Part shown: in pieces, positions 27,235 through 35,541 of the stretch
Numbering within the stretch: position 1 is the stretch's first letter
Layout of the letters: every line of letters starts with the position of its first letter
Source: Bacillota bacterium
GTDB lineage: Bacteria; Bacillota; Clostridia; Lachnospirales; Lachnospiraceae
Assembly (NCBI GenBank): GCA_023411555.1
Contig: JAEYOQ010000055.1
Span: forward strand, 62,001-126,000
DNA: 64,000 nt
Reading direction: 5' to 3'
The notes under the pieces: generated by a model
The model's database searches: none
Told to the model about the DNA's origin: nothing
The model's input: the letters and a program-made list of their open reading frames with translations, nothing else
Program-made: the position numbers and the translations under genes

Positions 27235-27441
27235 ATGGCAGACAAGGCGATTGTATGTAAGGATTGTAAGGCGGAATTTGTATTTACTGATAGTGAGCAG
27301 GCTTTTTATAGGGAGAAGGGCTTTGATAATGAGCCGGTAAGATGTCCCGATTGCAGAAGAGCAAGAAAAGCTGAGAAGAACAATGGTTATGGTGGTAGAG
27401 ATAACCGCGGTGGACAGGGTAACAAAGGAAGAAGATATTAA
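27235..27441 (+). CDS. Small zinc-ribbon protein
   Basis: A 68-residue protein with two CxxC knuckles (CKDC near residue 9 and CPDC near residue 39) forming a zinc ribbon, followed by a basic, glycine- and arginine-rich tail (GYGGRDNRGGQGNKGRR). The ribbon matches a family of small probable zinc-binding proteins of Firmicutes. The tail resembles RNA-binding RGG regions. AGGAGG precedes the ATG. It has its own promoter, a long leader and a terminator, so it is a stand-alone gene. RNA or ribosome binding is my inference. Confidence 0.85.
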   Translation: MADKAIVCKDCKAEFVFTDSEQAFYREKGFDNEPVRCPDCRRARKAEKNNGYGGRDNRGGQGNKGRRY

Positions 27442-27458
27442 TATTTATAGTTTAAACA

Positions 27459-27494
27459 GGGAAGTAGCAGAGAATATCTGCCACTTCCTTTTTT
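27459..27494 (+). terminator. Rho-independent terminator of the zinc-ribbon gene
   Basis: GGAAGTAGCAGA pairs with TCTGCCACTTCC except for one A-C mismatch, around a 5-base loop, followed by six T. Confidence 0.88.
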
Positions 27495-27673
27495 GTTCAA
27501 GCATTTAAAGAGGCAGAAAGGCGACTCTTACCAAATTCTTAAGGTTTCTTTAAATATCCCTCAATGTATTGTCATCGTTACGCCTGGGTGGTAGAATATG
27601 GCTGAGCTGGATGATTTGTATAATTAAGGAAAGTGATGTTTATAATTATAAAATAGTAGGAAGAGGAACCTCT

Positions 27674-28408
27674 ATGAGCATGAAAAAGAAAGTTCTTCAA
27701 AGGATAATGTTGGATGTTTTCTGCCTCTTAGTACTCAGTTTAATCCTGATTATATGGCAGGTAACAGATGCTGCTGGATTGTCGGACCAACTGGAGAAGG
27801 CCTTAACCAGTCAGGAGCGGCTAATTGACTATGCCGTGGAGGGGAGCATTGCCTACACCTTCGTAAGTACAACAGAGGATGTAATCTATGGTGATCGACT
27901 ATTAGTGCTTAACCAGGGTGAGAATGGAGAATGGATACGCACTTATGAGAATAATTTTTCCGGCCTCAAGCCATGGAAGATAAGGTTGGCAGATATCGAC
28001 GGAGATGGAGAGAAGGAGCTTGTCACTTCGGTTAGGAAAACCACGTTCTATGATAAAGTCGAGAAGAACAGATTGTTCATATTTAACTATAGGGAGGGGA
28101 AGCTGGTAAAGAAATGGACCGGTTCTGATATTGCAGGAAGCTGGGAGGATTTCATAACCGGTGAGTTAGTGGATACAAAGGGTGAGGAAATCATATTTAT
28201 CACTGAGACCAAAGAGGGACAGGAAAGACTGCTTGTATATCATTGGTTTGATTTTGGTTTTCTTATGCTGGCTCAGGGTACCGATTATAGAGATATTATT
28301 GATGTATCGATTGTGAGTGAGAATCGGATCCGCATGACCTATAGCAACGGTCAGAAGGAGACGGACCTATTCATGCTAAAAGACGGAATAATAACGAAGG
28401 TTGACTAG
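27674..28408 (+). CDS. Membrane-anchored protein with an FG-GAP/VCBS-like segment
   Basis: A 244-residue protein with an N-terminal hydrophobic segment (VFCLLVLSLILIIWQV) expected to anchor it outside the membrane. The extracytoplasmic part holds beta-rich segments, including ADIDGDGEKELV, a calcium-binding loop pattern found in FG-GAP/VCBS propeller repeats, and a second weaker unit (GELVDTKGEEIIFI). ATG 27674 has AGAGGA upstream; the frame extends in-phase to 27569 but that part lacks a site. It ends 21 bases before the DUF3160 lipoprotein gene, so the two are probably co-transcribed and both exported. Function unknown. Confidence 0.65.
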   Translation: MSMKKKVLQRIMLDVFCLLVLSLILIIWQVTDAAGLSDQLEKALTSQERLIDYAVEGSIAYTFVSTTEDVIYGDRLLVLNQGENGEWIRTYENNFSGLKPWKIRLADIDGDGEKELVTSVRKTTFYDKVEKNRLFIFNYREGKLVKKWTGSDIAGSWEDFITGELVDTKGEEIIFITETKEGQERLLVYHWFDFGFLMLAQGTDYRDIIDVSIVSENRIRMTYSNGQKETDLFMLKDGIITKVD

Positions 28409-28429
28409 AAAAGGAGTGGAGGAATATTT

Positions 28430-30739
28430 ATGAAACGATTTTGTGCAATTATTTTATGCATGTGCCTAATATTATCCGGATGTCAGGGCAATAAGATAAA
28501 GGATGAGAATAACAATGGGACCACAGACATTACAGAGAGTCCACTGGAGAATAATTCGGGGAAGGTAACTCCAGAGCCGACGATAAAGGAAGAGAGTTCT
28601 TCGCAGGAGGGTTTTCTCAAGCTGGACGATAAGTGGATCTCAGTGGATACGGTAAAGCCGGAAAGGGTGGCTTATAAAAAGCCTTCCTTTGAAGCCAAGG
28701 TAAACAACTATGAGATAGCTAAGGATCTATCCAATATTGAAAATATTAATCAATTCAGTGGATTTACCCAAGAGCAGCTTAAGAAGCTGGTGAACAATGG
28801 CTTTTTGGTTCTGCCTGCAGGGTCGACAAAGATGTATCATACCTATGATTCGAATGAATATACAGGTATCCCGAATTTCATCACCTCGGATTCGGTACTG
28901 CATCTCTATCATCAATTTTATGATAAGTCCTTAATTAATGTGGAGTCGGCATACCTTTATAATGATCTGGATCTGATGACGAAGCAGATGCTTGACAAGT
29001 CAATCCTTTTATCGAATACCTTGGAGGATCAGCAGCTGAGGGACCTTCAGAAGAAGAATGTTATTTATTATCTAACAGCCAGGATGCTGATGCTAAACAG
29101 TACTGAGCTTTCTGTCACAGTTGATGCGGAGCTCCTTGCGACTGCAAAGAAAGAATTTGAGCTTTGTAGTAAAGCAGAGAGTGTTACTTTATCGCCCTTA
29201 TTAAATAAGGATCTCGATTACAGCCAATTTACCGTCCGTGGCCATTATACAAGGACAGAGGAGCTAGGTCGCTTTTTCCGTACAATGATGTGGTTTGGGA
29301 CCGTCCCCTATTCATTTTTTAGCAATAATGTATACCAGTATGAGAATGTGCTTCAGGCACTCTTAATCAGCTATATGACCTTTGCAAAATCGGAGCAAAT
29401 CTGTGATGCTGAGCTTTGGACCAATATCTATCTGCCTACCTCTCAGTATGTAGGCTTATCCGATGATATTGATGTATTTACGATGAATAAGCTTCGGAAG
29501 GAGGTATTCGGGGAGAAGGAGGATCCGAATCTGTTCAATGACGAGGAATATTATTCTAAGCTTGAGGCCGCTGTGAGATTACTTCCGGAGCCAAAGATTC
29601 AGGGTAAAATAACCGATTCCTCAATCGACACGGAGAAGCAATTCCGCTTTATGGGTCAGCGCTATGTTCTGGACAGCGATATCCTTCAGGATCTTATTAC
29701 ACCAATCCTACGGCCGATACCCAGCGGACTTGATATCATGGGAGTTTTGGGCAGTAGTCTGGCAGAGCAGCTTCAGTTTGAGGTATATAAGCCTCAGGAT
29801 AAGTGGGGAGAGTATACCGAGCATTATAAGGGATGGAAGGAGAAGATAGCCGGCTTTGGTCCTGACTACTGGTCTACCAATCTCTATACCGGTTGGCTTT
29901 GGACTCTTCAGGATGCTTTAAAGGAATATGATGCCAGTTCGGGAATGCCCTCCTTTATGAAGACCCAGGCATGGAGAAATAAAACGCTTAATACCGCTCT
30001 TGGAAGCTATACAGAATTAAAGCATGATACGGTTCTTTACGGTAAACAGGCCATGGCAGAGATGGGTGGACCAGTCGAATATGCGGATTATCATTATGTG
30101 GAGCCTCAGGTAGAGCTATATACGAAGCTGCTTTATCTTACCGATTACACAGTCTCCAGCTTAGAACAGCGTGGTATGTTGAATGAGAGCCTGTTAGAGG
30201 GAGCCAATGAATATAGGAAGCTGCTGCAGCTTTTGATTGATTGCTCCTATAAGGAGTTAAAGAATGAACCGTTGTCAGAGGAGGAGAACGATCGTCTTCT
30301 TCGCTACGGTGGCAGCATGGAGAGAATAATGCATTCCTTCTTAAAGGGTATCGTTGATGAGGATTACCCTCATATTGAGCTCTGTGATATGCTAGTATCT
30401 GATATAAGCTCGGCTTCTGGTAATTATCTTACCCTGGGAACCGGCTATTTTGATTATATTTATGTCGTGGTTCCAATGAATGGTAAGCTGTATCTAAGCC
30501 GGGGAAGTGTGTATTCCCACTATGAATTTACAAGTACAAAGAGGTTGACAGATGAAGAGTGGTGGGGGCTTAATGGAATTACCATAGTTCACGAGGATTA
30601 TGCGGACTATCCAAGGTTTGATGAACCTTCCAAGGACCTGCCTGCGCAGCCGGAGTGGATTAAGACCTTTAAGTCCGGTACGAATGATGTTATAATAACT
30701 CCATTAGAAGTTATTTGGGAGAACCTTAACGAAGAATAG
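28430..30739 (+). CDS. DUF3160 lipoprotein
   Basis: A 769-residue exported lipoprotein. The signal peptide MKRFCAIILCMCLILSGC ends in a lipobox (LSGC, Cys at 18), followed by an Asn-, Thr- and Pro-rich linker to about residue 65. The body carries the DUF3160 pattern: GFTQEQLKKLVNNGFLVLPA, FITSDSVLHLYHQFYDKSL, RYVLDSDILQDL and PSGLDIMGVLGSSLA, ending in a beta-rich region (FDYIYVVVPMNGKLYLSRG). The family is often seen in anaerobes as surface proteins; no activity is established. It follows an FG-GAP-like anchored protein gene by 21 bases. Confidence 0.85.
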   Translation: MKRFCAIILCMCLILSGCQGNKIKDENNNGTTDITESPLENNSGKVTPEPTIKEESSSQEGFLKLDDKWISVDTVKPERVAYKKPSFEAKVNNYEIAKDLSNIENINQFSGFTQEQLKKLVNNGFLVLPAGSTKMYHTYDSNEYTGIPNFITSDSVLHLYHQFYDKSLINVESAYLYNDLDLMTKQMLDKSILLSNTLEDQQLRDLQKKNVIYYLTARMLMLNSTELSVTVDAELLATAKKEFELCSKAESVTLSPLLNKDLDYSQFTVRGHYTRTEELGRFFRTMMWFGTVPYSFFSNNVYQYENVLQALLISYMTFAKSEQICDAELWTNIYLPTSQYVGLSDDIDVFTMNKLRKEVFGEKEDPNLFNDEEYYSKLEAAVRLLPEPKIQGKITDSSIDTEKQFRFMGQRYVLDSDILQDLITPILRPIPSGLDIMGVLGSSLAEQLQFEVYKPQDKWGEYTEHYKGWKEKIAGFGPDYWSTNLYTGWLWTLQDALKEYDASSGMPSFMKTQAWRNKTLNTALGSYTELKHDTVLYGKQAMAEMGGPVEYADYHYVEPQVELYTKLLYLTDYTVSSLEQRGMLNESLLEGANEYRKLLQLLIDCSYKELKNEPLSEEENDRLLRYGGSMERIMHSFLKGIVDEDYPHIELCDMLVSDISSASGNYLTLGTGYFDYIYVVVPMNGKLYLSRGSVYSHYEFTSTKRLTDEEWWGLNGITIVHEDYADYPRFDEPSKDLPAQPEWIKTFKSGTNDVIITPLEVIWENLNEE

Positions 30740-30816
30740 ACGGAGATAAGTGCAGCAATAAGTTTCGCCTTTTGAGAACATACTACAATTAATTATGATT
30801 GTAGGAGGGATGTCTC

Positions 30817-31005
30817 GTGGCAAAGAAAATTATCTACGTTATCTTAGTATTACTTCTTTTGATGGTAACCCTATTTGGACTTGGTCCTGTGATTTATGCC
30901 GATGGAACAGATAAAGAGCGGATGATTACCCTGTTGGTGGTCATAGCTCTTTATCTGGTTATTTTATTTACCTTTTATATTATCCACACGCGTTGGAAGA
31001 AATAA
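30817..31005 (+). CDS. Small two-helix membrane protein
   Basis: A 62-residue protein with two hydrophobic helices (about residues 5-27 and 40-58) joined by a charged loop, and a basic C-terminus (HTRWKK). The GTG start at 30817 has AGGAGGG seven bases upstream, strong support that it is translated. It ends 27 bases before truA and may share its transcript. No family is recognised. Confidence 0.75.
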   Translation: MAKKIIYVILVLLLLMVTLFGLGPVIYADGTDKERMITLLVVIALYLVILFTFYIIHTRWKK

Positions 31006-31032
31006 TTCGAAAGAATAAGTCAAGGAGTTGTA

Positions 31033-31770
31033 ATGTTTAATTATAAATTAATCCTTCAGTATGATGGAGGCAGGTATAAGGGCTGGCAGCGGTTGGGTCA
31101 GGGAGAAGCAACGATACAGTATAAGCTAGAGCAGGTGTTGACACAGCTTACAGGACAGCCAACGGAGATTATAGGCTGCAGCAGAACGGATGCGGGAGTA
31201 CATGCTCTGGCTCAGGTGGCTAATTTTAAGTCGGCTCACAGGTTTTCCTGTGAGGAGATTATGAACTACATGAAGCGTTATCTGCCGCAGGACATCGTTG
31301 TGACAGAGGCCTCATTGGTGGATGAGCAGTTTCATGCCAGATATCATGCAAAAAGCAAAACCTATCTATATAAGATATGGAATAAGGAATACCCGAATCC
31401 TTTTATGCGAAAATACAGTATGCATGTGGACGAGCCCCTCGATCTTAAGGCAATGCAAGAGGCAAGCACTTATATGCTGGGAACTCATGATTTCACTGCC
31501 TTTTCCAATGCCAAATCGAAAAAGAAATCAATGCATAGAACCATCTATTCTATCCGATTCGAAGAAATAGATGGCTTTTTCAATATACGTATTCAGGGAG
31601 ACGGCTTTCTCTATAATATGGTCCGGTGGATGGTGGGAACACTGGTGGCTGTGGGGCTTGGCAGAATAAAGGGTGAGGAGATACCGGAAATATTTGATCT
31701 AAAGCAGAGAAACCGCACCGGTGATCTTGCAGATGCAGCCGGTCTTTACCTGGAGAAGATAACTTATTAG
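31033..31770 (+). CDS. truA: tRNA pseudouridine(38-40) synthase
   Basis: A 245-residue TruA that isomerises uridines 38, 39 and 40 in the tRNA anticodon arm. The catalytic Asp is D53 in GCSRTDAGVHA; YDGGRYKGWQ, HARYHAKSKTYLYKI and FLYNMVRWMVGTLV are further family motifs. Length is standard. Many Firmicutes place a second truA paralogue outside the ribosomal protein region; this could be such a copy, since no ribosomal genes are near. CAAGGAG lies upstream of the ATG. Confidence 0.95.
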   Translation: MFNYKLILQYDGGRYKGWQRLGQGEATIQYKLEQVLTQLTGQPTEIIGCSRTDAGVHALAQVANFKSAHRFSCEEIMNYMKRYLPQDIVVTEASLVDEQFHARYHAKSKTYLYKIWNKEYPNPFMRKYSMHVDEPLDLKAMQEASTYMLGTHDFTAFSNAKSKKKSMHRTIYSIRFEEIDGFFNIRIQGDGFLYNMVRWMVGTLVAVGLGRIKGEEIPEIFDLKQRNRTGDLADAAGLYLEKITY

Positions 31771-31854
31771 AAAGGCAGTCAAATGGATATATATGCAGTG
31801 ATATTCACTTGTAAAAGCAACCTTTTGACACCTTATTCATAGGGGGATTCATGC

Positions 31855-33051
31855 ATGGTAACATTGACCAAGCAACAGGCTAGGCAGTTTATGCTTCGTA
31901 AACATGGTCTATTGGGGGAGTATCGTTTCCAGGGGAAGGAAGGGATTCTGGAATATATCCGTCAGATCGGCGCGATTCAATTTGATCCAATTGATGTCTG
32001 TGGAAGGAATGCAGACCTGGTACTTCAGTCAAGAATACAGGGCTATACCAAACAGATGCTAGCTGAATTGTTGTATGAGGACCGTAAATTAATCGATTAT
32101 TTTGACAAGTGTCTGTGTATTCTACCGATCGAGGACTGGCCTTACCTGGAACGAATTAGAGAAGGTTATCGTACTTGGGGAAGAGGCCGGGAAGCGGTGG
32201 ATCGAATCGCTCCGGAGATTAAGGCTATCATACGGAAGAAGGGACCGGTCAGCTCCAAGGATATCGGCTTTCAGGAGGAGAAGGTGGATTGGTACTGGAA
32301 TAGCTCTAAGCTGGCCAGAGTAGCTTTGGAGAGTCTGTACTTTCGTGGGGACCTGGTGATACATCATAAAAAGGGTACCAACAAGTATTACGCCTTGTCC
32401 GAGGATTATATTCCTAAGGAGCTTTTGGAGGCAGATGAGCCTAACCCAAGGGAGTTGGATCACCTGAAGTGGAGAGTTCGTCGAAGAATCTCTGCTGTAG
32501 GACTTCTGTGGAATAGACCCTCCGATGCCTGGATCTATATCTGGAACCTAAAGGCCCAAGAGAGACAGGAGGCCTTTCGTGAGCTTTTGGAAGAGGGAAG
32601 GATTATTCCGGTTACAATCGAAGACTGTAAAGATACCTTTTACTGTGTCACTGAGGATCAGTGGCTACTTCAGGAGGTTATAAAAACCCCTGAATATAAG
32701 ATGCGTACAGAGCTACTGGCACCTCTGGATTGTATTATGTGGGATCGTAAGCTGATTAAGGAGCTTTTTGATTTCGACTATAAATGGGAAATCTATACAC
32801 CGGAGAAGGACCGTAAGTATGGCTATTATGTTCTTCCGGTACTTATGGGAGATCGTCTGACGGCTAGGGTAGAGGTAGTAGCGATAAAGAAGACAAAAAC
32901 TCTCGTTGTAAAAAATATCTGGTTTGAGCAAGGGATAAGACCAACCAAAAAACGATATAATGAGATGGATCGATGCTTTAAGCGATTTATGAAGTTTCAT
33001 GGTTGTAAGGAAATAGTTTATGAGAAGGTAGCACGTAGGGATACCGATTAA
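31855..33051 (+). CDS. YcaQ/AlkX-like HTH_42 DNA glycosylase
   Basis: A 398-residue protein of the AlkZ/YcaQ family, DNA glycosylases that unhook interstrand cross-links or remove bulky alkyl lesions. It has tandem winged-helix domains and a C-terminal beta barrel. The catalytic Q-x-Q/Q-x-D motif reads QFD (residues 42-44 in GAIQFDPIDVCGRN), placing it with the AlkX branch (Q-x-D) rather than the antibiotic-specific AlkZ branch (Q-x-Q). ATG 31855 lies eight bases after GGGGGA. It sits between truA and DUF503 without sign of an antibiotic cluster, so general alkylation repair is more likely than self-resistance. Confidence 0.82.
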   Translation: MVTLTKQQARQFMLRKHGLLGEYRFQGKEGILEYIRQIGAIQFDPIDVCGRNADLVLQSRIQGYTKQMLAELLYEDRKLIDYFDKCLCILPIEDWPYLERIREGYRTWGRGREAVDRIAPEIKAIIRKKGPVSSKDIGFQEEKVDWYWNSSKLARVALESLYFRGDLVIHHKKGTNKYYALSEDYIPKELLEADEPNPRELDHLKWRVRRRISAVGLLWNRPSDAWIYIWNLKAQERQEAFRELLEEGRIIPVTIEDCKDTFYCVTEDQWLLQEVIKTPEYKMRTELLAPLDCIMWDRKLIKELFDFDYKWEIYTPEKDRKYGYYVLPVLMGDRLTARVEVVAIKKTKTLVVKNIWFEQGIRPTKKRYNEMDRCFKRFMKFHGCKEIVYEKVARRDTD

Positions 33052-33072
33052 GAGAAAGGTAGTGCTTCGATT

Positions 33073-33354
33073 ATGATGATAGCGACAGCCAAGCTAACTC
33101 TCCATATTCCATGGGCACACTCCTTGAAGGAGAAACGAATGGTTGTAAAGAGTCTTTGTACAAAAGTAAGAAATCAATTTAATGTGTCAGTTGCAGAAGT
33201 GGAAGAGCAGGATATTCATCAGATTGCTGTACTGGGCTTCGCTGCAATTGCTGGAGGTCGTGCTCAGGCTGATAGTATCATTGATCATGTACTTAGCTTT
33301 ATAGAGGAGAACACGGAAGGAGAGATTGTCGGGATTGAGAGAGATATTCTGTGA
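33073..33354 (+). CDS. DUF503 (YlxP-like) protein
   Basis: A 93-residue ferredoxin-fold protein of the DUF503 family, typified by the opening TAKLTLHIPWAHSLKEKRMVVKSL and the core VSVAEVEEQDIHQIAVLGF (given here only as landmarks). YlxP of Bacillus lies near rbfA, so a role around ribosomes is suspected but unproven. Two adjacent ATG codons (33073 and 33076) are possible starts; a GAAAGG lies about 14 bases upstream. It follows the glycosylase gene by 21 bases. Confidence 0.85.
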   Translation: MMIATAKLTLHIPWAHSLKEKRMVVKSLCTKVRNQFNVSVAEVEEQDIHQIAVLGFAAIAGGRAQADSIIDHVLSFIEENTEGEIVGIERDIL

Positions 33355-33430
33355 TATACACCGCCACTTTAATAATGACAAAATATGACAATAAGTTTTG
33401 TTTGTGACGAATTTTGTGTGGTAAATTTGT

Positions 33431-33459
33431 TTGACTTTGTGTCAAATTGAAGATACAAT
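33431..33459 (+). promoter_or_regulatory. Strong promoter of the 26-residue peptide gene
   Basis: TTGACT (33431-33436) and TACAAT (33454-33459) are 17 bases apart. The -35 box is part of an inverted repeat TTGAC-TTTGT-GTCAA, which could be an operator half. The leader is about 38 bases. Confidence 0.7.
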
Positions 33460-33503
33460 AGTTGTAATACGTGACCAAAATCAAACAAAAGGAGGTGGAT
33501 ATC

Positions 33504-33584
33504 ATGGGAGATAAGAATCCAAAAAAAGCACCGAAGAAAAAGGGTGGTGCCTCAGCTGCAGCAAGCTCAACAAAGAAGAAATAG
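33504..33584 (+). CDS. 26-residue lysine-rich basic peptide
   Basis: A tiny gene that is convincing as a unit: promoter at 33431-33459, near-perfect ribosome binding site AAAGGAGGTGG ending eight bases before ATG 33504, 26 codons, stop, then a strong terminator at 33591-33628. The product starts MGDKNPKKAPKKKGG, continues through an Ala/Ser stretch and ends KKK. Ten of 26 residues are Lys, with no acidic residue beyond the one Asp, so it should be unfolded alone and bind nucleic acid or ribosomes. No family is claimed. It is too short for usual gene finders. Confidence 0.75.
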   Translation: MGDKNPKKAPKKKGGASAAASSTKKK

Positions 33585-33590
33585 TCGAGT

Positions 33591-33628
33591 AAAATTCCCT
33601 CTTTCTATTACCAAAGAGGGAATTTTTA
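33591..33628. terminator. Terminator after the basic peptide gene
   Basis: AAAATTCCCTCTTT pairs perfectly with AAAGAGGGAATTTT around a 9-base loop, with A-rich and T-rich flanks. Confidence 0.92.
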
Positions 33629-33726
33629 TGTTATAGTAGAGAAAAAGTACATCAATACTAAATAAATGTTATTAATTGAATAATTAATATATAATATTTA
33701 CAAGCAATTCTGAAAGGAGCAGATTT

Positions 33727-34236
33727 ATGTCATTAATTCAATTGGTAGAAGAGAGATATTCCGTACGAGGTTATCAGAATAGAGAGGTCGAGAGAGATAA
33801 GCTATTACAGGTACTTGAAGCTGGGAGACTAGCTCCTTCGGCAGTGAACTTTCAACCGGTACATCTATATGTATTAGAAAAGAAGGAGGACAAGGAGAAA
33901 TTATATGAGGTGTACGGACGGGATTGGATCAAGGAGGCACCGGTGATCATTGCTATATGTGGAGATCATTCAAAGAGCTGGAAGCGGAAGGATGGCAAGG
34001 ATCATTGTGATATCGATGCAGCAATCGTAGTTGACCATATGACCTTGGCCGCTACAGACCTAGGCCTTGGCACCTGTTGGATCTGTGCCTTTGATGCAAA
34101 GCGCAGTCATGATATTCTGGCTTTACCGGAGAATCTGGAGGTAGTTGCATTGTTGACCTTAGGATATGCAAGCGTGGAGCCACCGACAATGAAGAAACGT
34201 ATTAAGATGGAGGACTTCGTTACCTTCGGACTTTAG
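33727..34236 (+). CDS. Nitroreductase-family FMN protein
   Basis: A 169-residue small member of the nitroreductase fold, which uses FMN and NAD(P)H to reduce nitro compounds, quinones or flavins. Typical stretches are the opening RYSVRGYQNREVE, LEAGRLAPSAVNFQPVHLYVL (FMN-binding Arg/Ser/Asn landmarks) and LAATDLGLGTCWICAF. It is shorter than classical enzymes (about 200-220 residues), in line with the short clostridial group. A GAAAGGAGC precedes the ATG. It converges on the phosphofructokinase gene. The substrate is unknown. Confidence 0.88.
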   Translation: MSLIQLVEERYSVRGYQNREVERDKLLQVLEAGRLAPSAVNFQPVHLYVLEKKEDKEKLYEVYGRDWIKEAPVIIAICGDHSKSWKRKDGKDHCDIDAAIVVDHMTLAATDLGLGTCWICAFDAKRSHDILALPENLEVVALLTLGYASVEPPTMKKRIKMEDFVTFGL

Positions 34237-34271
34237 TGATAAAAACAGTCACCTACATGATTTTATGAACA

Positions 34272-34314
34272 CCGTATGCCAAAAAGCTAGTGAGGCACAT
34301 TTTTTGGCATACGG
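34272..34314. terminator. Hairpin between the converging nitroreductase and phosphofructokinase genes
   Basis: A perfect 14-bp inverted repeat, CCGTATGCCAAAAA (34272-34285) and its complement (34301-34314), has a 15-base loop. It is symmetrical, with A-T pairs next to the loop rather than a trailing T-run, so termination on either strand is likely but of unusual form. Confidence 0.55.
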
Positions 34315-34326
34315 CTGCATGATTAA

Positions 34327-35541
34327 TTATTTATGAAGGATCTTCTCTGCTCTGGGAGCACGAAGCATACTGGCTTCTGGCATATTACATCCTAATAAGG
34401 GTTGGAGATAATACTTAAAGGCATCTGTAACGTTATTACCCTTAGCATTGATGAAGTTGTCCGGCATGAGCTTAGTCTTGCCTGCTACATTATGCAGAGG
34501 AGTCATCTTATAGTCTACCGAGTAATAGCCGGTACGATTAATGACGATGGAGCCGTCTACATTATGCCAGATAGCAAACTGAGCAGCTTTCTCACCAACT
34601 TCTCTTGCTTCATGCTGGTCTATCTCAGAAGAGCAGCCCATGAAGGAGCGCTGCAGATAGCCGAGTGTATCAGAGCGTACACGGCTGATGCCCAGTTTAT
34701 TCTTAATCTCCTGGGTCAGAAGATCACCCAAGGCACCGGTACCGGATAATTGAGTATTGCCGTGTGCATCGGTACTACTTTTGAACAACTTGGTTACGAT
34801 CGGTACTCCATGTTCATCCTGAATACCTTCGGATACAGCAACGATACAGCGACCATATTTATCGTAGACCTCTTTCACATCCTTGATGAAATTGTCTAGG
34901 ATAAAGCTCCGCTCCGGTAAATAGATTAAATGAGGACCATCATCGGGGTACTTCTGTGCGATGGAAGAGGCTGCGGTCAAAAAGCCCGCATTACGTCCCA
35001 TGACGACACCGATATGTACGCCGGGAAGAGCCCTATTATCCAGATTCAAACCAATGAAGGCCTGTGCTACGAATTTGGCAGCAGAAGGATAACCAGGAGT
35101 GTGGTCGTTCATCATTAGGTCATTATCAATGGTTTTTGGAATATGAATAGCTCTGAATTCATAACCGGAGGATTCTGCCTGTTCATTTACGATGCGAACG
35201 GTGTCAGCGGAATCGTTTCCTCCGATATAGAAGAAATATCTTACACCGTGAGCTTGAAATACCTTGAAGATTTCTTTGCAATAAGCATTGTCTGGCTTAT
35301 CTCTGGTGGAGAATAGTGCGGAGGAGGGAGTGATCGCTACCTGCTCCAAATTATGAGTCGTCTCCTGTGTTAGATCAAGAAAGTCCTCATTAATAATTCC
35401 CGAAACTCCGTTAACTGCCCCATACACCTTAGTTATCTGTGGAAATTTTCTAGATTCCAGCACGGCCCCCACTAAAGATTGATTAATTACTGCGGTAGGC
35501 CCTCCACCTTGTGCTACAACTACTTTACCCTCAAGTACCAT
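34327..35541 (-). CDS. pfp: 6-phosphofructokinase, PPi-dependent type
   Basis: A 404-residue phosphofructokinase. The glycine-rich GGGPTAVINQSL loop, IPKTIDNDL (base Asp and the Lys typical of PPi enzymes), VMGRNAGFLTAA and the sugar-phosphate site YLQRS are present. The phosphate-donor motif reads YIGGNDSADT. ATP enzymes have GGDG and the best-known PPi enzymes GGDD, so GGND is a variant; the Lys in PKTIDND still points to pyrophosphate. The enzyme converts fructose 6-phosphate to fructose 1,6-bisphosphate, saving ATP in anaerobes. A 5' leader of about 210 bases lies upstream. Confidence 0.85.
   Translation of the reverse strand: MVLEGKVVVAQGGGPTAVINQSLVGAVLESRKFPQITKVYGAVNGVSGIINEDFLDLTQETTHNLEQVAITPSSALFSTRDKPDNAYCKEIFKVFQAHGVRYFFYIGGNDSADTVRIVNEQAESSGYEFRAIHIPKTIDNDLMMNDHTPGYPSAAKFVAQAFIGLNLDNRALPGVHIGVVMGRNAGFLTAASSIAQKYPDDGPHLIYLPERSFILDNFIKDVKEVYDKYGRCIVAVSEGIQDEHGVPIVTKLFKSSTDAHGNTQLSGTGALGDLLTQEIKNKLGISRVRSDTLGYLQRSFMGCSSEIDQHEAREVGEKAAQFAIWHNVDGSIVINRTGYYSVDYKMTPLHNVAGKTKLMPDNFINAKGNNVTDAFKYYLQPLLGCNMPEASMLRAPRAEKILHK

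Noticed and set aside
33073..33584. Toxin-antitoxin pair (DUF503 and basic peptide)
   Set aside because: The two have separate transcription units and no toxin- or antitoxin-type domain; small and basic alone is not evidence.
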